Source: Thunnus maccoyii (lineage: Eukaryota > Chordata > Actinopteri > Scombriformes > Scombridae). Taken from it: a DNA stretch of 64,000 bases. Below the pieces are notes generated by a model. That model made no database searches. It had not been told where the DNA came from and saw only the letters and a list, made by a program, of their open reading frames with translations. Below are positions 35,686-47,349 of this stretch, piece by piece. The translations under genes were made by a program, and so were the position numbers. Where the stretch lies: positions 1,116,001 through 1,180,000 of the forward strand of contig NC_056551.1 of NCBI RefSeq assembly GCF_910596095.1, given 5' to 3'. Position 1 is the stretch's first letter; every line of letters begins with the position of its first letter.

Positions 35686-37720
35686 ATCCATTTATCCATT
35701 TTCCGCTGCTTATCCGGGACCACGTCACAGTGGCATCAGATTGAGTAAGGAAACCCAGATATCCTTCACCTGTCAACTCCCTCCAGCTCCTCCTAGGGGA
35801 ATCCTAAGGCATTCCCAGGCCAGAAGAGATATGTGGTCCCTCTAGCGTGTTCTGGGTCTGCCACGGTGTCTCCTACCAGTTGGACATGCCTGGAACACCT
35901 CCAGAGGGAGATGTCAAAGAGGCATTTTAACCAGGTGCCCCAACCACCTCAGCTGGCTCCTTTCAATGCGAAGGAGCAGTGGCTCTACTCTGAGCTCCCC
36001 CTAGATGTCTGAGCTCCTCACTCTATCTCTAAGGCTGAGCCCAGACACTCATTTCAACCACTTGTATCCAAAATCTCATTCTTTCAGTCACTACCCAAAG
36101 TTTGTGACCATAGGTGAGGATTGAAATGTAGACTGACTGTTAAATTGAGAGCTTTGCCTTCTGTCTCAGCTCTTTCTTTACCATAATGGTCTGGTACAAT
36201 GCCCACATAACTCCTGATGCTGCACTGATATGTCTGTCAACCTCAAGCTCCATCTTACCCTCACTCATGAACAGGACTCCATGATACTTGAACTCCTTCA
36301 CTTGGAGCAGCAACTCACTCCCAACCCAGAGGGAGCAGTCCACCTTTTTCCAGCAGAGCACCATGTCCTCAGTTTTAGAGGTGCTTAACACTTCACATTT
36401 GGTTGTAAACCATCCTAGTGCCTGCTGGAGGTCCTGATGTGTTGAAGCCAGCAGAATCACATCATTTGCAAAAAGCACAGAAGCAATCCTCAGGTCCCCA
36501 AACCGGACACTCTCCTCCATCGGCTGTGCCTTGAGCACCGCTCACACAGCACTGCTCACAAGGTGCCCCAAGTGACACGGTTGTAAACCTTCTCCAAGTC
36601 CACAAAGCACATAGACTCGATGACCCCTCAAGTGTCCTTGCAAGGCTGAAGAGCTGGTTCACTGGAGCCTCCTTTCCAGCACCCTGGTATAAGCTTTCCC
36701 AGGGAGGCTGAGTAGTTTGATCCCCCAATAGTTGGAGCACACCCTGCGGCCCCATTTTTGAAAATGGGAACCACCACACCGGTCTGCCAGTCCATAGGCA
36801 CTGTCCGTGATTTCCATGCTACACTGAAGAGGCATGCCAGCCATGACACCCCAACAATGTCCAGAGCCTTCAGCATCTCATCCACAACTGGGGCCTTGCC
36901 AATGAGGAGCTAGTGGATTAACTCCCTCTGCCAGGGATATGAGTGAGGCTTCCCCCGAGTCATCCAACTCTGCCTCCTCCATTAAGGGCATGTCTGTGTG
37001 GTTTAGGAGATCTCAAAGTGTTCCTTCCACCACCTGACAATATACCCAGTCAAGGTCAGCAGTTTTCCTCCCCTGCTGAAAACAGCCTGGGCTGAGCCCT
37101 GCTTCCCCTTCCTGAGTCACCTGATGGTTTGCTAGAACTTCTTTGAGGCCAACCACAAGTCCTTCTCCATGGCCTCCCTGAACTCCTCCCACACCCAGGT
37201 TTTTGCTTCAGTAACCACTTGAGCTGCCACCCCTTTGGGCCTTCGGTACCCATGTGCTGCTTCAGGAGACCCCTGGGCCAGGCAGACCTGAAAGGCCTCC
37301 TTCTTCAGCTTGTTGGCCTCCTTCAGGTTCTCAAGGTGCCGTCCTGACAGGCACTGATGACTTTCTGGCCACAACTCTGAGCAGCTGCCTCCACAACTGA
37401 GGTCCTGAACATGGCCCACTTGGATTCCATGTCCCCAGCCTTCCACAGGTTGCAGGAGAAATTCCTCCAGAGGGTGGGAATTGAAGACCTCATGGACAGG
37501 GGCTTCCGCCAGATGTTCCCATTCCACCCTCACTATTTGTTTGGGTCTCCCAGCTCTGTCTGGCAGCCTCCCCCGCCACCTGATCCAACTCACCACCAGA
37601 TGGTGATCAGTTGACAGCTCTGCTCCTCTCTTTACCCGAATCCAGATGACACAACTACAGAGTTGACCAACAATCTATGGCCTAAGGTCTTCTGGTACCA
37701 GGTACACTTATCAACAGGTA
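35686..37720 (-). mobile_element. Rex3/RTE-like LINE relic, about 2 kb
   Basis: On the minus strand the element runs from about 37720 to 35686 and ends near a CATCCATCCATTTATCCATTTT tail, as Rex3-type elements do. Decayed reading frames cover the endonuclease-to-reverse-transcriptase region. The best piece, 36538-36140, has LRIASVLFANDVILLAS (the catalytic YADD/FADD box, here FAND) followed by TSKTEDMVL and KEFKYHGVLFMSEGKME. Upstream, 36844-36660 has LADRCGG and NYWGIKLLSLPGKAYTRVLE. Multiple frameshifts and stops, plus loss of a catalytic Asp, show that it is inactive. No 5' start was seen. Confidence 0.85.
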
Positions 37721-37835
37721 CTTGTACCTGGAAATAAGCTAGGAGCTACATCTGGTACAATACATCTCTAAGATGAATGTTTTCTTTTATACATGGTCCC
37801 TGACAAATAGATGTAATAAACTAAACTAAATGTCT

Positions 37836-39370
37836 CTCTTGGTGGCGCTAGAGGTAAAGGCAGTAGAATATATCCTAAATTTAGTGCCAATTCATCCTCT
37901 ATATGTTGAGATATCTCTCTATGTAAAGCAAGGAATATCTATCTGTCTGTATGTATTTATGTAAGTTGGTCCTTTGCATATCTCGAGAACGGTTCATCTG
38001 GTGTCCGTTTCACAAAGCAGGTTTAGTGAAAACTCAGAGTCTTTTAACCCTGAAATGAGGGAAACTCTGAGTTTTCCGTTTCAAAAAGGGAGGCAACTCA
38101 AACCAGAGAAAGAGGGATAACTCTAGCCTGTTTCAGAGAGAGAGATAACTTAAGCTCTCGGTCAGTTACCGTAGTAACAGACTCTATGAACCTAACCTGG
38201 TCGGGACCAGGTTTTCCCTCAATGAACCTCGAGTTTCTCTCAGTATCCGCCCTCTTTCAGAGCCACACACTCCATTTGATTTCCTCATTCATTCAGTCAG
38301 CAGGCGAGTTTGGGTGTAGCCTGGCTCTGCCGTCTGTCATTTAAAAAAAATCCTTAAAAAAAAATCAGAGTCAGTATATTAGAAGTCCATTGGGCACAGT
38401 GGGTGGCGACTTTTTTCACTAACATGGCATGTTCTTTTGATAACGATCCCGTGGATGAAGGTGCAGCATTACTGCGCAGAGAATTAGCCTAAATATTCGT
38501 CGGCAGATGGTTATCAGACCACGCATAAATGTTCTAGCATTTCCAGACAATTATCTTTTTTAGCTTACGGCCAGCTCCTCTGCCTCCGTTAGAGGTGGCG
38601 GTGCGGGACCACCACGCGTTTTATGGGCATCTGCCTTCTTTCTGTTGGCTGAGTAGAAGACTGTGTTCATTTAAATAGGCTTAATTATTTAACAGAACAT
38701 GATATAGATAAGAAGACATTTATGTGTGTGAAACCAGCATTATGTTGGGGATAAAACAACTGCACAGTCAAACAGCCACTTAATATTTACTTAACAATGT
38801 AAAACATGATCAAAGTGAGGTACCCCCATGAGATTATGCCGAGGTCTCACCTGTTTGAACAATGTTTTTATATTTCATCCTAAACTGCTGCCAAGTGTGC
38901 TTCTCCCCCGCGGGATTGGACATAAATGAAATAAATTAATAGGCGACCATTCAAGCAGTTTTCCTCTGTAATATTACTGTGATTGCAAAGGACTACATTT
39001 AAACTTACGCATTGACCCGAGCAGCAATGTTCTCCCACGCTGTCTCCCTCTCTTTTACAGCTGCAGCAGTGTTGCACTTCTTTTTGAAAACGTGTTCAAA
39101 CTCGCCGGTGCACGCGCTTAACTCCAGGTGAAACTACTCCGAGTTGATTAAACTGACTCAAATCAGCTGTTCTGGAACCGGAAACTCAGAGTTTTCTATC
39201 TCAGAGTAGATCAACTCAGAGTTCAGGATTAGACTCAGAGTTTGTTGAGCCTGCTTTGTGAAACGGACCCCTGATCTACTCCATACCTGACAGGTGAATT
39301 GCTGGGGAAACAAGGAAGTGCAATGTCAATGTGTGAACTTGTTTGGATGAGTGGTTCTCGAGAAATATAT
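37836..39370 (+). repeat. Older dispersed repeat split by a Harbinger insertion
   Basis: The left part (37836-37999) ends CTCGAGAACGGTTCATCT. The right part (39272-39370) resumes with TGATCTACTCCATACCTGACAG, GTGAACTTGTTTGGATGAG and GGTTCTCGAGA. Related pieces lie at about 41405-41480 and 55380-55560. The family is widespread in fish but I cannot name it. Confidence 0.5.
38000..39271. mobile_element. PIF/Harbinger-type DNA transposon, degraded, with relics of both genes
   Basis: Terminal inverted repeats are GGTGTCCGTTTCACAAAGCAGG at 38000-38021 and CCTGCTTTGTGAAACGGACCCC at 39250-39271; both ends also carry repeated AACTCAGAGTT blocks. On the + strand, ATG at 38424 begins MACSFDNDPVDEGAALLRR, the typical amino end of a HARBI1-like transposase. 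It stops at 38490, and a related AFPDNYLF piece follows in another frame. On the minus strand is a MYB/SANT-like partner gene in pieces: WENIAARVNA ending at a GTAAGT donor (39008), HTWQQFRMKYKNIVQT (about 38849-38905) and RGGPAPPPLTEAEELA (about 38567-38620). The catalytic DDE part of the transposase is missing. Confidence 0.8.
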
Positions 39371-39868
39371 AAACATACCTCATAAATACCATTGATTTGC
39401 TTTTTCTTCTTTTTGTGAGGTTAACAAACAAAAATATGGATTGTGCCACTCTGCCATTGCAACCCACATTGTAGTCAGAAGTGGGATTACATCTGTAGTG
39501 ATAATGACTTGAAAAAGTTTGAGAGACTTAAGATCTACTATTGAACTGTGTGCTGTGAACAAAACTTGGCATGCATGTGCAAGACTTAGTGCTGGATGTC
39601 TCAGGCATGTTCAGAAATATATAAAAATACCTCATAAACAACGTTGCTTCTGCTTCTTCTTCTGTATGAGGAGTCAACGAGCAGAAATACGGACAGCACC
39701 ACTCTGCCATTGCAACCCACATTGTGGTAGGAGATGGGATTACATCTGTAGTGATGAGAACTACCATAGAGAATGAATTGAAAAAGTTTATAGTTAAGCT
39801 TTATTCCCATTCCTCACACGTGGGAACTTAATATGTATGTTCAAGGCATAGTGCAGGATGTCTCAGGC
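39361..39868. repeat. Two-copy tandem repeat, unit about 252 bp
   Basis: AGAAATATATAAACATACCTCATAAATACC at 39361 recurs at 39613, and CACTCTGCCATTGCAACCCACATTGT recurs in each unit. GTGC-GGATGTCTCAGGCA closes both units (39589 and 39851). Divergence between units is modest. Confidence 0.85.
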
Positions 39869-39916
39869 ACGTTTTGAATGGGCACTACAGTTCATCCACT
39901 CAACCTCCACTCAACT

Positions 39917-40070
39917 TAAAATTGTAGTCTCCAGATATTTTGCGTATGAGTCGTTTAGGGAGCATCAGTAAATTGTAGTGTCTACAGATAGCCTGCATGA
40001 CAGGCGTTTAGGAAGCATTGGTAAATTGTAGCGTCTACCGATAGGCTGCATGAAAGGCGTTTAGGGGACG
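39917..40070. repeat. Minisatellite, three copies of a 53-bp unit
   Basis: Units start at 39917, 39970 and 40023, each with AAATTGTAG-GTCTAC-GATA--CTGCATGA-AGGCGTTTAGG. The block is bracketed by two GCACGTTTTGAA(T/C)GG(G/A)CACT copies at about 39868 and 40121. Confidence 0.85.
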
Positions 40071-42514
40071 GGCACACCTCTCAAGAGAGAGTATTGAGAA
40101 ATTGGCCTGTTCCAAACAGGCACGTTTTGAACGGACACTGCACTAGATTAATGAGATACCGGTAAGTGAAAACTTTGACCAGTAGAGAAGGATCCCCCCA
40201 ATCATTAGGATTGGATCCATTAATGTTTGTACTAAATTTCATAAAAAATCTATTTAAGGGCACATTTAGTGCATGTCTCGTGTGAGATATGAGATGATAA
40301 AATCTCAATCTGTGTCAGACTACACAATATCAATATGCGTAAATACCAAAAAGTAAATGAGAGCAGGGAAACATCATCAGCTTCTGTAATCCATCTGCAG
40401 CTCTGATGTTTTGAAAATACAGCAAAGTCACAGAAACCTATTTTTCGTTTCACCTTCATTGTTTTGTCTTTTGTGTGCCATGAATGTATTTAGGAGAACA
40501 TGTATGTTTTCTCCCTAAACTTTATTTAAAAAACAGCACCCATGAAATTGCTTGGTTTGTAGATGTGGGTCACACAGCACTAGTCACATTGTGAGAATTT
40601 GGTCACTGTCAGAATGAGGGCATGACACCGTGGGCATGAATTACGCTGTCAGATATTTAGAAGCTCCACATTGGTCATAGGTGGATGTTTCTCACAGTCA
40701 GATCTAAGACCACTGTTTTGGATTGACAACCAAAGATTTCACCACGTTTCTTTCACGATTGTCAACTTGTATCTCAGACAGTCCAAAATCACACAGTGTA
40801 AAGTGGAGAGTTATTGAGATATTTCAGTCTGGATTTACAGTAAGTGGTGGACTGACTGACATTGCCATCCAACACAGACCAAGGGCAACACCTGCATGCA
40901 TCATCTCCTTCTGTCCAACCTGTCTGGCAAAAGATGTATTGCATTTTTAAGTGTAATATGGTGTGATACAGCAGATCTATGACAGTAATTGTTTTGGTTA
41001 AACCTGACAGCAGACCATGTAATTCATCTGGAAGCAAGACAGCCTCAATGTTGGCACTGTCACATCAGTTCTTCATGTCATTCATCTGGATTACTGACTG
41101 TAAAGTGTAAAGTGACAGTAATGTGTGCTCCCTTTATGCATTCCCTTTTTTGTCTTTTTGCATGTTTTGTTTATCTCTTTCTCTATCTCTGAATGCAGTG
41201 ATTGTTTTCTGGGATCTAAAATGAAACAAGCAAAGGTCCTTTTATGTGCTGTGTAACTTTATTTCAGACTGAAAGTGATGGTTTCTCTTCGTGAGCTTGA
41301 AAAAGAAGAATATGTTGAGATCCCAGACATAATTTAAGACATATAAAAAATATGTTGCTTTGAATAATAATGTGTGTCAAATCTGTTTTTTTCCACAAAC
41401 AAAAGTACAATTAGAACTAGAAGAGTGCACTCAGTAGGGTGCAGATCTCCACCAGGTGTGTCTGGGGATATGTATAGTTTCACTTTTCTTTAAGATGCAT
41501 AGAATAGTGTAATGGTATTGTAACCAAGGGTCCTGGGTTCGCCTAACTGTATAAACTTAATAAGGTAACAATAAACAGGACGATAAGTCCAAACTTCTCC
41601 ATTTAAACATTGTTGTAACACACCACACAAAATAACCCCTCCCAAACAAAAAATTGAAAAAAGAAAAGAGTTGAGTTGAATCTCACTCAACTGTCACTCC
41701 AAGCTCCTTTACAGTCAAGATGGCAGCGAAGCTAATAAAAATGGTTATTTATTCATCAAATATCGTGCCTCACTTTAGTGGATCATATGGCTGTCAGTCT
41801 TTTAGCCTTGACAAAGGCCAAAATGTGGCCTGTAACAGACTAGCGAAGCCTTGTTTTTAGCCAATTGCAGGAAATGTCTTTTGCTGTAGTTGTTGATCAC
41901 TTGCGGCCTCTACCAGCCAGTTAAGAGAAGTGAGGAGTCAGCAGTTAATGGCGGTATAAAACGTGATATTAAAATAGGTTTTTCAACTATTGTGAATCAC
42001 TGCAACCACAGGTACTTGAGCATACAGTCATAAATGTGTAAAAAAAAATATTAGGCTGATGGGTTCAGTAGTGTATGAGATTGGCAGCAGACAGACACAC
42101 ATATGGACACACACAACCAAACACATGATCTCCTCCAGGCTTACACCTGGCAGAGATAATTAATGGGTTTGCTCACCTACAAAACAAAAAAAACAACAAC
42201 ATATTGCGTCTAGTGGTGTCGCTCCGTGCAGATAGTTTTGGTCTTTGTTTGTCCAGGTTTTCAGATGTCTGTCTCAGAGATTTCTGCCTCCAATCCATAT
42301 GACAGAGGTGAATGGAATTTAGTTTGTGTGTCATCCTCAAAGCATTAAAAAATAACAATAACTGAAACATTGCCTCTGTTAAGTTGAATATATCAAATGT
42401 CATTTTTCAATGACAAACCTGAACAAATGAAACCAAAAGTATCCACACCAATAGATACCACAAGAGGTATGTCAGAAAATATGTTTTTGTTATTTTGGTG
42501 AATTGACCCGTTAA

Positions 42515-43012
<498 letters not shown>

Positions 43013-43289
43013 GGTTCAACACAAAATGCACACAAGCACACTAGTGTGTATTCACACATGCCCAGTTGCATTGTACTGTGTTACTTTGTTTGCCTTGAGC
43101 CAATGGAGGCACTGAGAGGCAGAAAACCAGTCCATCTCATGCTGCCTCGGTGTGTACACACACAGCTGTTTGATTCTCACATGTACAGACTAACTGAACA
43201 ACAACTAGCTCAAAATTAGCATATAGGTGTATTTAATTCACATACAACTCTGTGTGGATTAAACTGTGTGGATCAGGACTTCACACTGG

Positions 43290-43440
43290 CTGGGCTGACT
43301 GTGACTGTTGCCTGCCAGGTTGATACTTACAAAAAGAAAAACAGTTTTAAAGACTTGCACAAATGGTTAGAAAGGATATCTTAACTTGAAATCTTGATGA
43401 TTTGGTGGTTGGTTTAACCATTCTTATTTTATGTTCAGAT
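43290..43440 (+). repeat. Duplicated segment, copy A
   Basis: GACTGACTGTGA, CCAGG-TGATACTT and ACTTGAAAT--GATGAT-TG-TGG-T--TTT align in order to 44302-44455. The two copies are about 1 kb apart in the same orientation, in the ctxn3 3' UTR or flank. Confidence 0.6.
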
Positions 43441-43896
43441 TGAATCTAGAGTGAAATGTCACCTTATGTTTTTCGCACAAATTTTTGCAGTCTCTCTTTT
43501 AATGCCACGATGTACCAACTGTGCAGATGTTAGCTGTAGCTAGCTAGTGGTGTACACAGCGTGATTTGTACATTGCTTGTTAGCTAGTGTACTTACCAAG
43601 AACGCTGATTCTTTATGGTATTTTTATTTTTGTTTCCTTTCCTTTTTTTTTCTTGTCTTATTACAATCATGAATAGGAGTCATAAAAACACAGCATTAGC
43701 GTAAATTTTTAGCTCAAGTTTTGAATTTGCGCAAACATGTCTTGAGCTTACCTTACATTGCCAAGAGCAAATTTGCCTCGTATCTTTAATTTTATATGCG
43801 AACATGCTGGCAAATTTACTTCACTTTTCAGTCTGAAAACACCTTTAGGATAATTTGTGTGGGTATTATTGTACTGTAATTTCACATAGATATGAC

Positions 43897-44300
43897 TAGG
43901 GCTGGGTATCACGTAAACATTTTTGATACTAATCCCGGTACAATACATGAGTTTTGCTACAGATTCCGAAAGAATACTTTTTTCGATACCTTATTTTGAG
44001 AAATATAAATATTTTTTTCTACAAAACACCTTTGTTTAATTTAACAAAAGAAGCCAAAGTCTTCCAATGTTCAATATTGTGAAAACACAAGCAACGTTAC
44101 AAGAACTATAACTAAAATTGGCAAAATTATGATTTAAATCAGTACCTGGCTGATCAGAGAACATATAGAGATTATAAATCTGACCAGACATTCAATGCCA
44201 GCTTTCAGTACTTTACAGTTTGTTCAATTCTCTGTGTTACAGACACATACTGGTTGCTACCAAAGAAGAGTTGTTGAGTTGAGTTTGATACCCAGCCCTG
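43897..44300. mobile_element. MITE with 'agggctgggtatc' inverted termini
   Basis: Left end TAGGGCTGGGTATCACG at 43897; right end GATACCCAGCCCTG at 44287-44300. The 404-bp element has an AT-rich interior and no ORF. hAT-type MITEs with these termini are common in teleosts. Its right end touches duplicated segment B. Confidence 0.75.
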
Positions 44301-44301
44301 G

Positions 44302-44455
44302 GACTGACTGTGAATGTGGCTGGCCAGGCTGATACTTTTAAAGACAAAGGAATGTCATAGAGACAGGCACAAAGTTAAAAATGGACATCTTCACTTGAAA
44401 TGCAGATGATGTGATGGCTGTTTTGACAATGCTTAGAATTATACACTTTGTATGT
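44302..44455 (+). repeat. Duplicated segment, copy B
   Basis: Aligns to 43290-43440 (see copy A); it starts immediately after the MITE right terminus. Confidence 0.6.
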
Positions 44456-45419
44456 CTACTATTAATGTTTACTGGAAAACACACACACATTTTCTGAAAT
44501 GTGTATAGACCTTCATTTTCACAGTGACACACCAAACCGTCTCTGTGCACATGTGCAGAGATCTCTGCCACTCCTTTGTCAAACTGAATTGTTTACACTG
44601 TCAGCACTTGAAGGTTCATAGAGACCAGAGAGAGATATTGCATGTCAAAGATGAGCTTAGGGTACCCAGCTCATACAGGGTAGCCATCTGACTTCACCAC
44701 ACCTCACTGTCACCTCCAGTGCTATGTAAGAAACTTACTGTGCTGTGGTAAGATGCCAAATCTTCAAGCTTAAAAACATGAGAGTTTTTAGATGTTTTTT
44801 TTTTTTTAAATCAATTTTTCTTTGGTTTAGAAACATGAAACAGAATGTCATTGAGGATGCAATTGTTCTGTTCCATTTTAGTTCTAGGATGTTCCTTAGA
44901 GAAGACTGAAGAAACATTTTGACATGTAGTTTTATAATGTAATCATTCAATGGGAAAGAGAACAGGGTTTTACTTGAACAGGGTATTAGTGTTAACATGT
45001 TCTAAATGACGTCTCATTAGCCATGCACAAGCATTTCTGCCATCATTATGTCATAGTTTATTGGCTTTAATGAGAAACCAAGCTGCTCAGTTATCTCAGT
45101 TTTTGGATTGTTTTTAGGTTCATTTACATGCCTTTTTTGATAGCGTGACGGCTGGGACTCACAGCCTGGAGGGATTTTCTTCACTTGAAGCAGTAACAGT
45201 GGGGGTTTAACTGGCAAAATAGTCAATATAATTAATTTAAAAACAACCCATCCTGTGTGAGGAGTGTATGTAGCTGGCACAGAAGTATCCCCAACCAGAC
45301 CCCACCATACCCACCAGGAAGAAAGTCGCTTTCACCCCACATATTTTCTATTTATTTTTCACAATTGAGCATACGCTTCTTAACCTTTTACTGTCTTAAC
45401 TAAATATAAATGAAATTTA

Positions 45420-45725
45420 CTCCAATGTGAAGGAGCAGTGACTTTACTCCTTATGGATGTCTGAGCTCCTCACACTATGTCTAAAGGTGAGCCCAACTCA
45501 TTTCAACTGCTTGTTCCACAATTTCATTCTTTCAATCATTACTAACAGCTAATGCCAGCCATAAGTAGGAGTTCAAAAGTACATCATCCGGTAAATCAAG
45601 AGCTTCACTTTCAGGTACAGCCCCCTCTTCATCACAACAGTCCAGTACAGCAACCGCACTACTTTGTTCCATTTTACCTAATTAATACAACCACAAGATA
45701 CCTGAACTCCCTCACTTGAGGCAGC
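45420..45725 (-). mobile_element. Rex3/RTE-like LINE fragment
   Basis: GAAGGAGCAGTGACTTTACTC, GGATGTCTGAGCTCCTCACACTATGTCTAAAGG and the later GATACCTGAACTCCCTCACTTG align in order to 35966-36307 of the longer relic, in the same (minus) orientation. It is more diverged and carries deletions. Confidence 0.7.
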
Positions 45726-46804
45726 CCAATCAGAATATATCTATATTCTATAGGGAATATAGAAGATATCTATGAGTTAGCTCTATTAGTTTCTCCACAG
45801 TTGTAGTTGTGGTTTCTTCACATCCTGATATACTGCCTTCATCACTCATGTGCTTAAAGGTATAAATCTTAAGATTTTCATTATATATATCATTAATGGT
45901 CTGTATTTTTTCTGCAATAACCATGTCATGTATTAATATTATATGATTACTTCTCTACATAGTAGTGTTCATTGTCACTGGCAGAGTCCGCCTTTCCATT
46001 GTACATGTTTTGAACGGAACTCTGGGACATGTATTATTAAAATGCAAATGCACAACCAAAGCATCAACAGAGCGCAGGATATGCAGGGTAGCCATGTAGC
46101 ACAAACGCACAGTTAAAGGCCAGTAGATCACAAGCAAGTACAAGGTTACAAGACATTCTTTTAAGGATCTGTCCATTGTGAGTCCCACTGCCAAAGATTT
46201 CTATTTGCTCAGCTTGTTCCCCACAACATTTAAGAAAGATTGTTGCTGCTAACCAATGTGCATTCTTTAGCTTCCTCCCTCAGCCCTCCAATTGCTGAAT
46301 TAATTAATTCTAGCCAGATACTACTAGGTGAATATCATATATACAGAAGCAACTTGACTACTTTTAAAGTTATTATCATATTTATTTATTTTGGCAGATT
46401 TTTGCCCCATTTACTCCCACTTTGGAATATGCAATTTATTATAGTTTTCTGGAGAAACCATCCCCTTTCCATGTGTCCATTATTTATTTATAAGTGAAAT
46501 GTGAAGCTTGGGCCTTCTGACTAGTTTGGGAACAAGTTAGTCTTTTTAACTTTTATCTGTGTTTACCAGAGAAGTGCGGTGTGACAACATATGATAAACA
46601 TAATATATGAATGAATGAGATTATGACTGAATTTTAAACAAATTACTCTCAAGTTCAACATAGTGAAGTTGATCTCTGCCTCCACTAAATCAGTCTCAGA
46701 TCTGGGTCTCTCAGCAATCAAATGCACACAGTTAGGACAAAATCTTTCAACAGAGGGTTATGAATATTTGGTTCTATAACAACCTATTTTTTTTTACAGA
46801 GATT

Positions 46805-46844
46805 ATTAATGTTTTATCTCAAGAGATGGAGATAAAACATTAAT
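46805..46844. repeat. Perfect 16-bp inverted repeat with 8-base loop
   Basis: Left arm 46805-46820 (ATTAATGTTTTATCTC), loop AAGAGATG, right arm 46829-46844 exact reverse complement. No transposon termini surround it. Confidence 0.9.
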
Positions 46845-47324
46845 GATGGATATAAGATAAGATACATAAGATGGCAATTTAGAAAAAAAAACAATTTAAC
46901 TAGTCGGAATGGTTCTTAAACAGTGTCATTTTCAAGTTGCTGGTAAAGGTTTTGAACAATGCACTGTTTACAATGTACTGTTGATTGTGCTTCTAGTGTT
47001 GTCAAGAATCTTAATTGCTAATTTTATTATATTTAAGACCATTGGAGTTTGCTTTTTAAATGTAATGCACAAGTCTTTTGAAGTAGCACAATCATGTAGA
47101 ATAGCATTTGAACAGCTTGCTTGTACAGAGGCTAGTGGGCACCCTGCTTCCAGTTCCGGCTGTGGTCCTGCATTCATGTCAACAACTGTCATTACTGTGA
47201 CTGTTACTATTTTTGTGAGAACAACAATTTTTGTGACAACAATGATTTTCATTTGTGTTTCATTGATTTTCTTTTTAAACAGTTGGATTTTATCCATATA
47301 GCAGTAATGGCAATGTCAGAGGTC

Positions 47325-47348
47325 TGGTTGGTTGGTTGGTTGGTTGGT
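47325..47348. repeat. (GGTT)n microsatellite
   Basis: About six GGTT units; no coding context. Confidence 0.85.
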
Positions 47349-47349
47349 C

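Noticed and set aside
36462..37596. Several minus-strand ORFs of 60-154 codons as host genes
   Set aside because: They are broken frames of one Rex3-like LINE relic.
39361..40070. CRISPR-like array
   Set aside because: Units are whole tandem copies without unique spacers, and the genome is eukaryotic.
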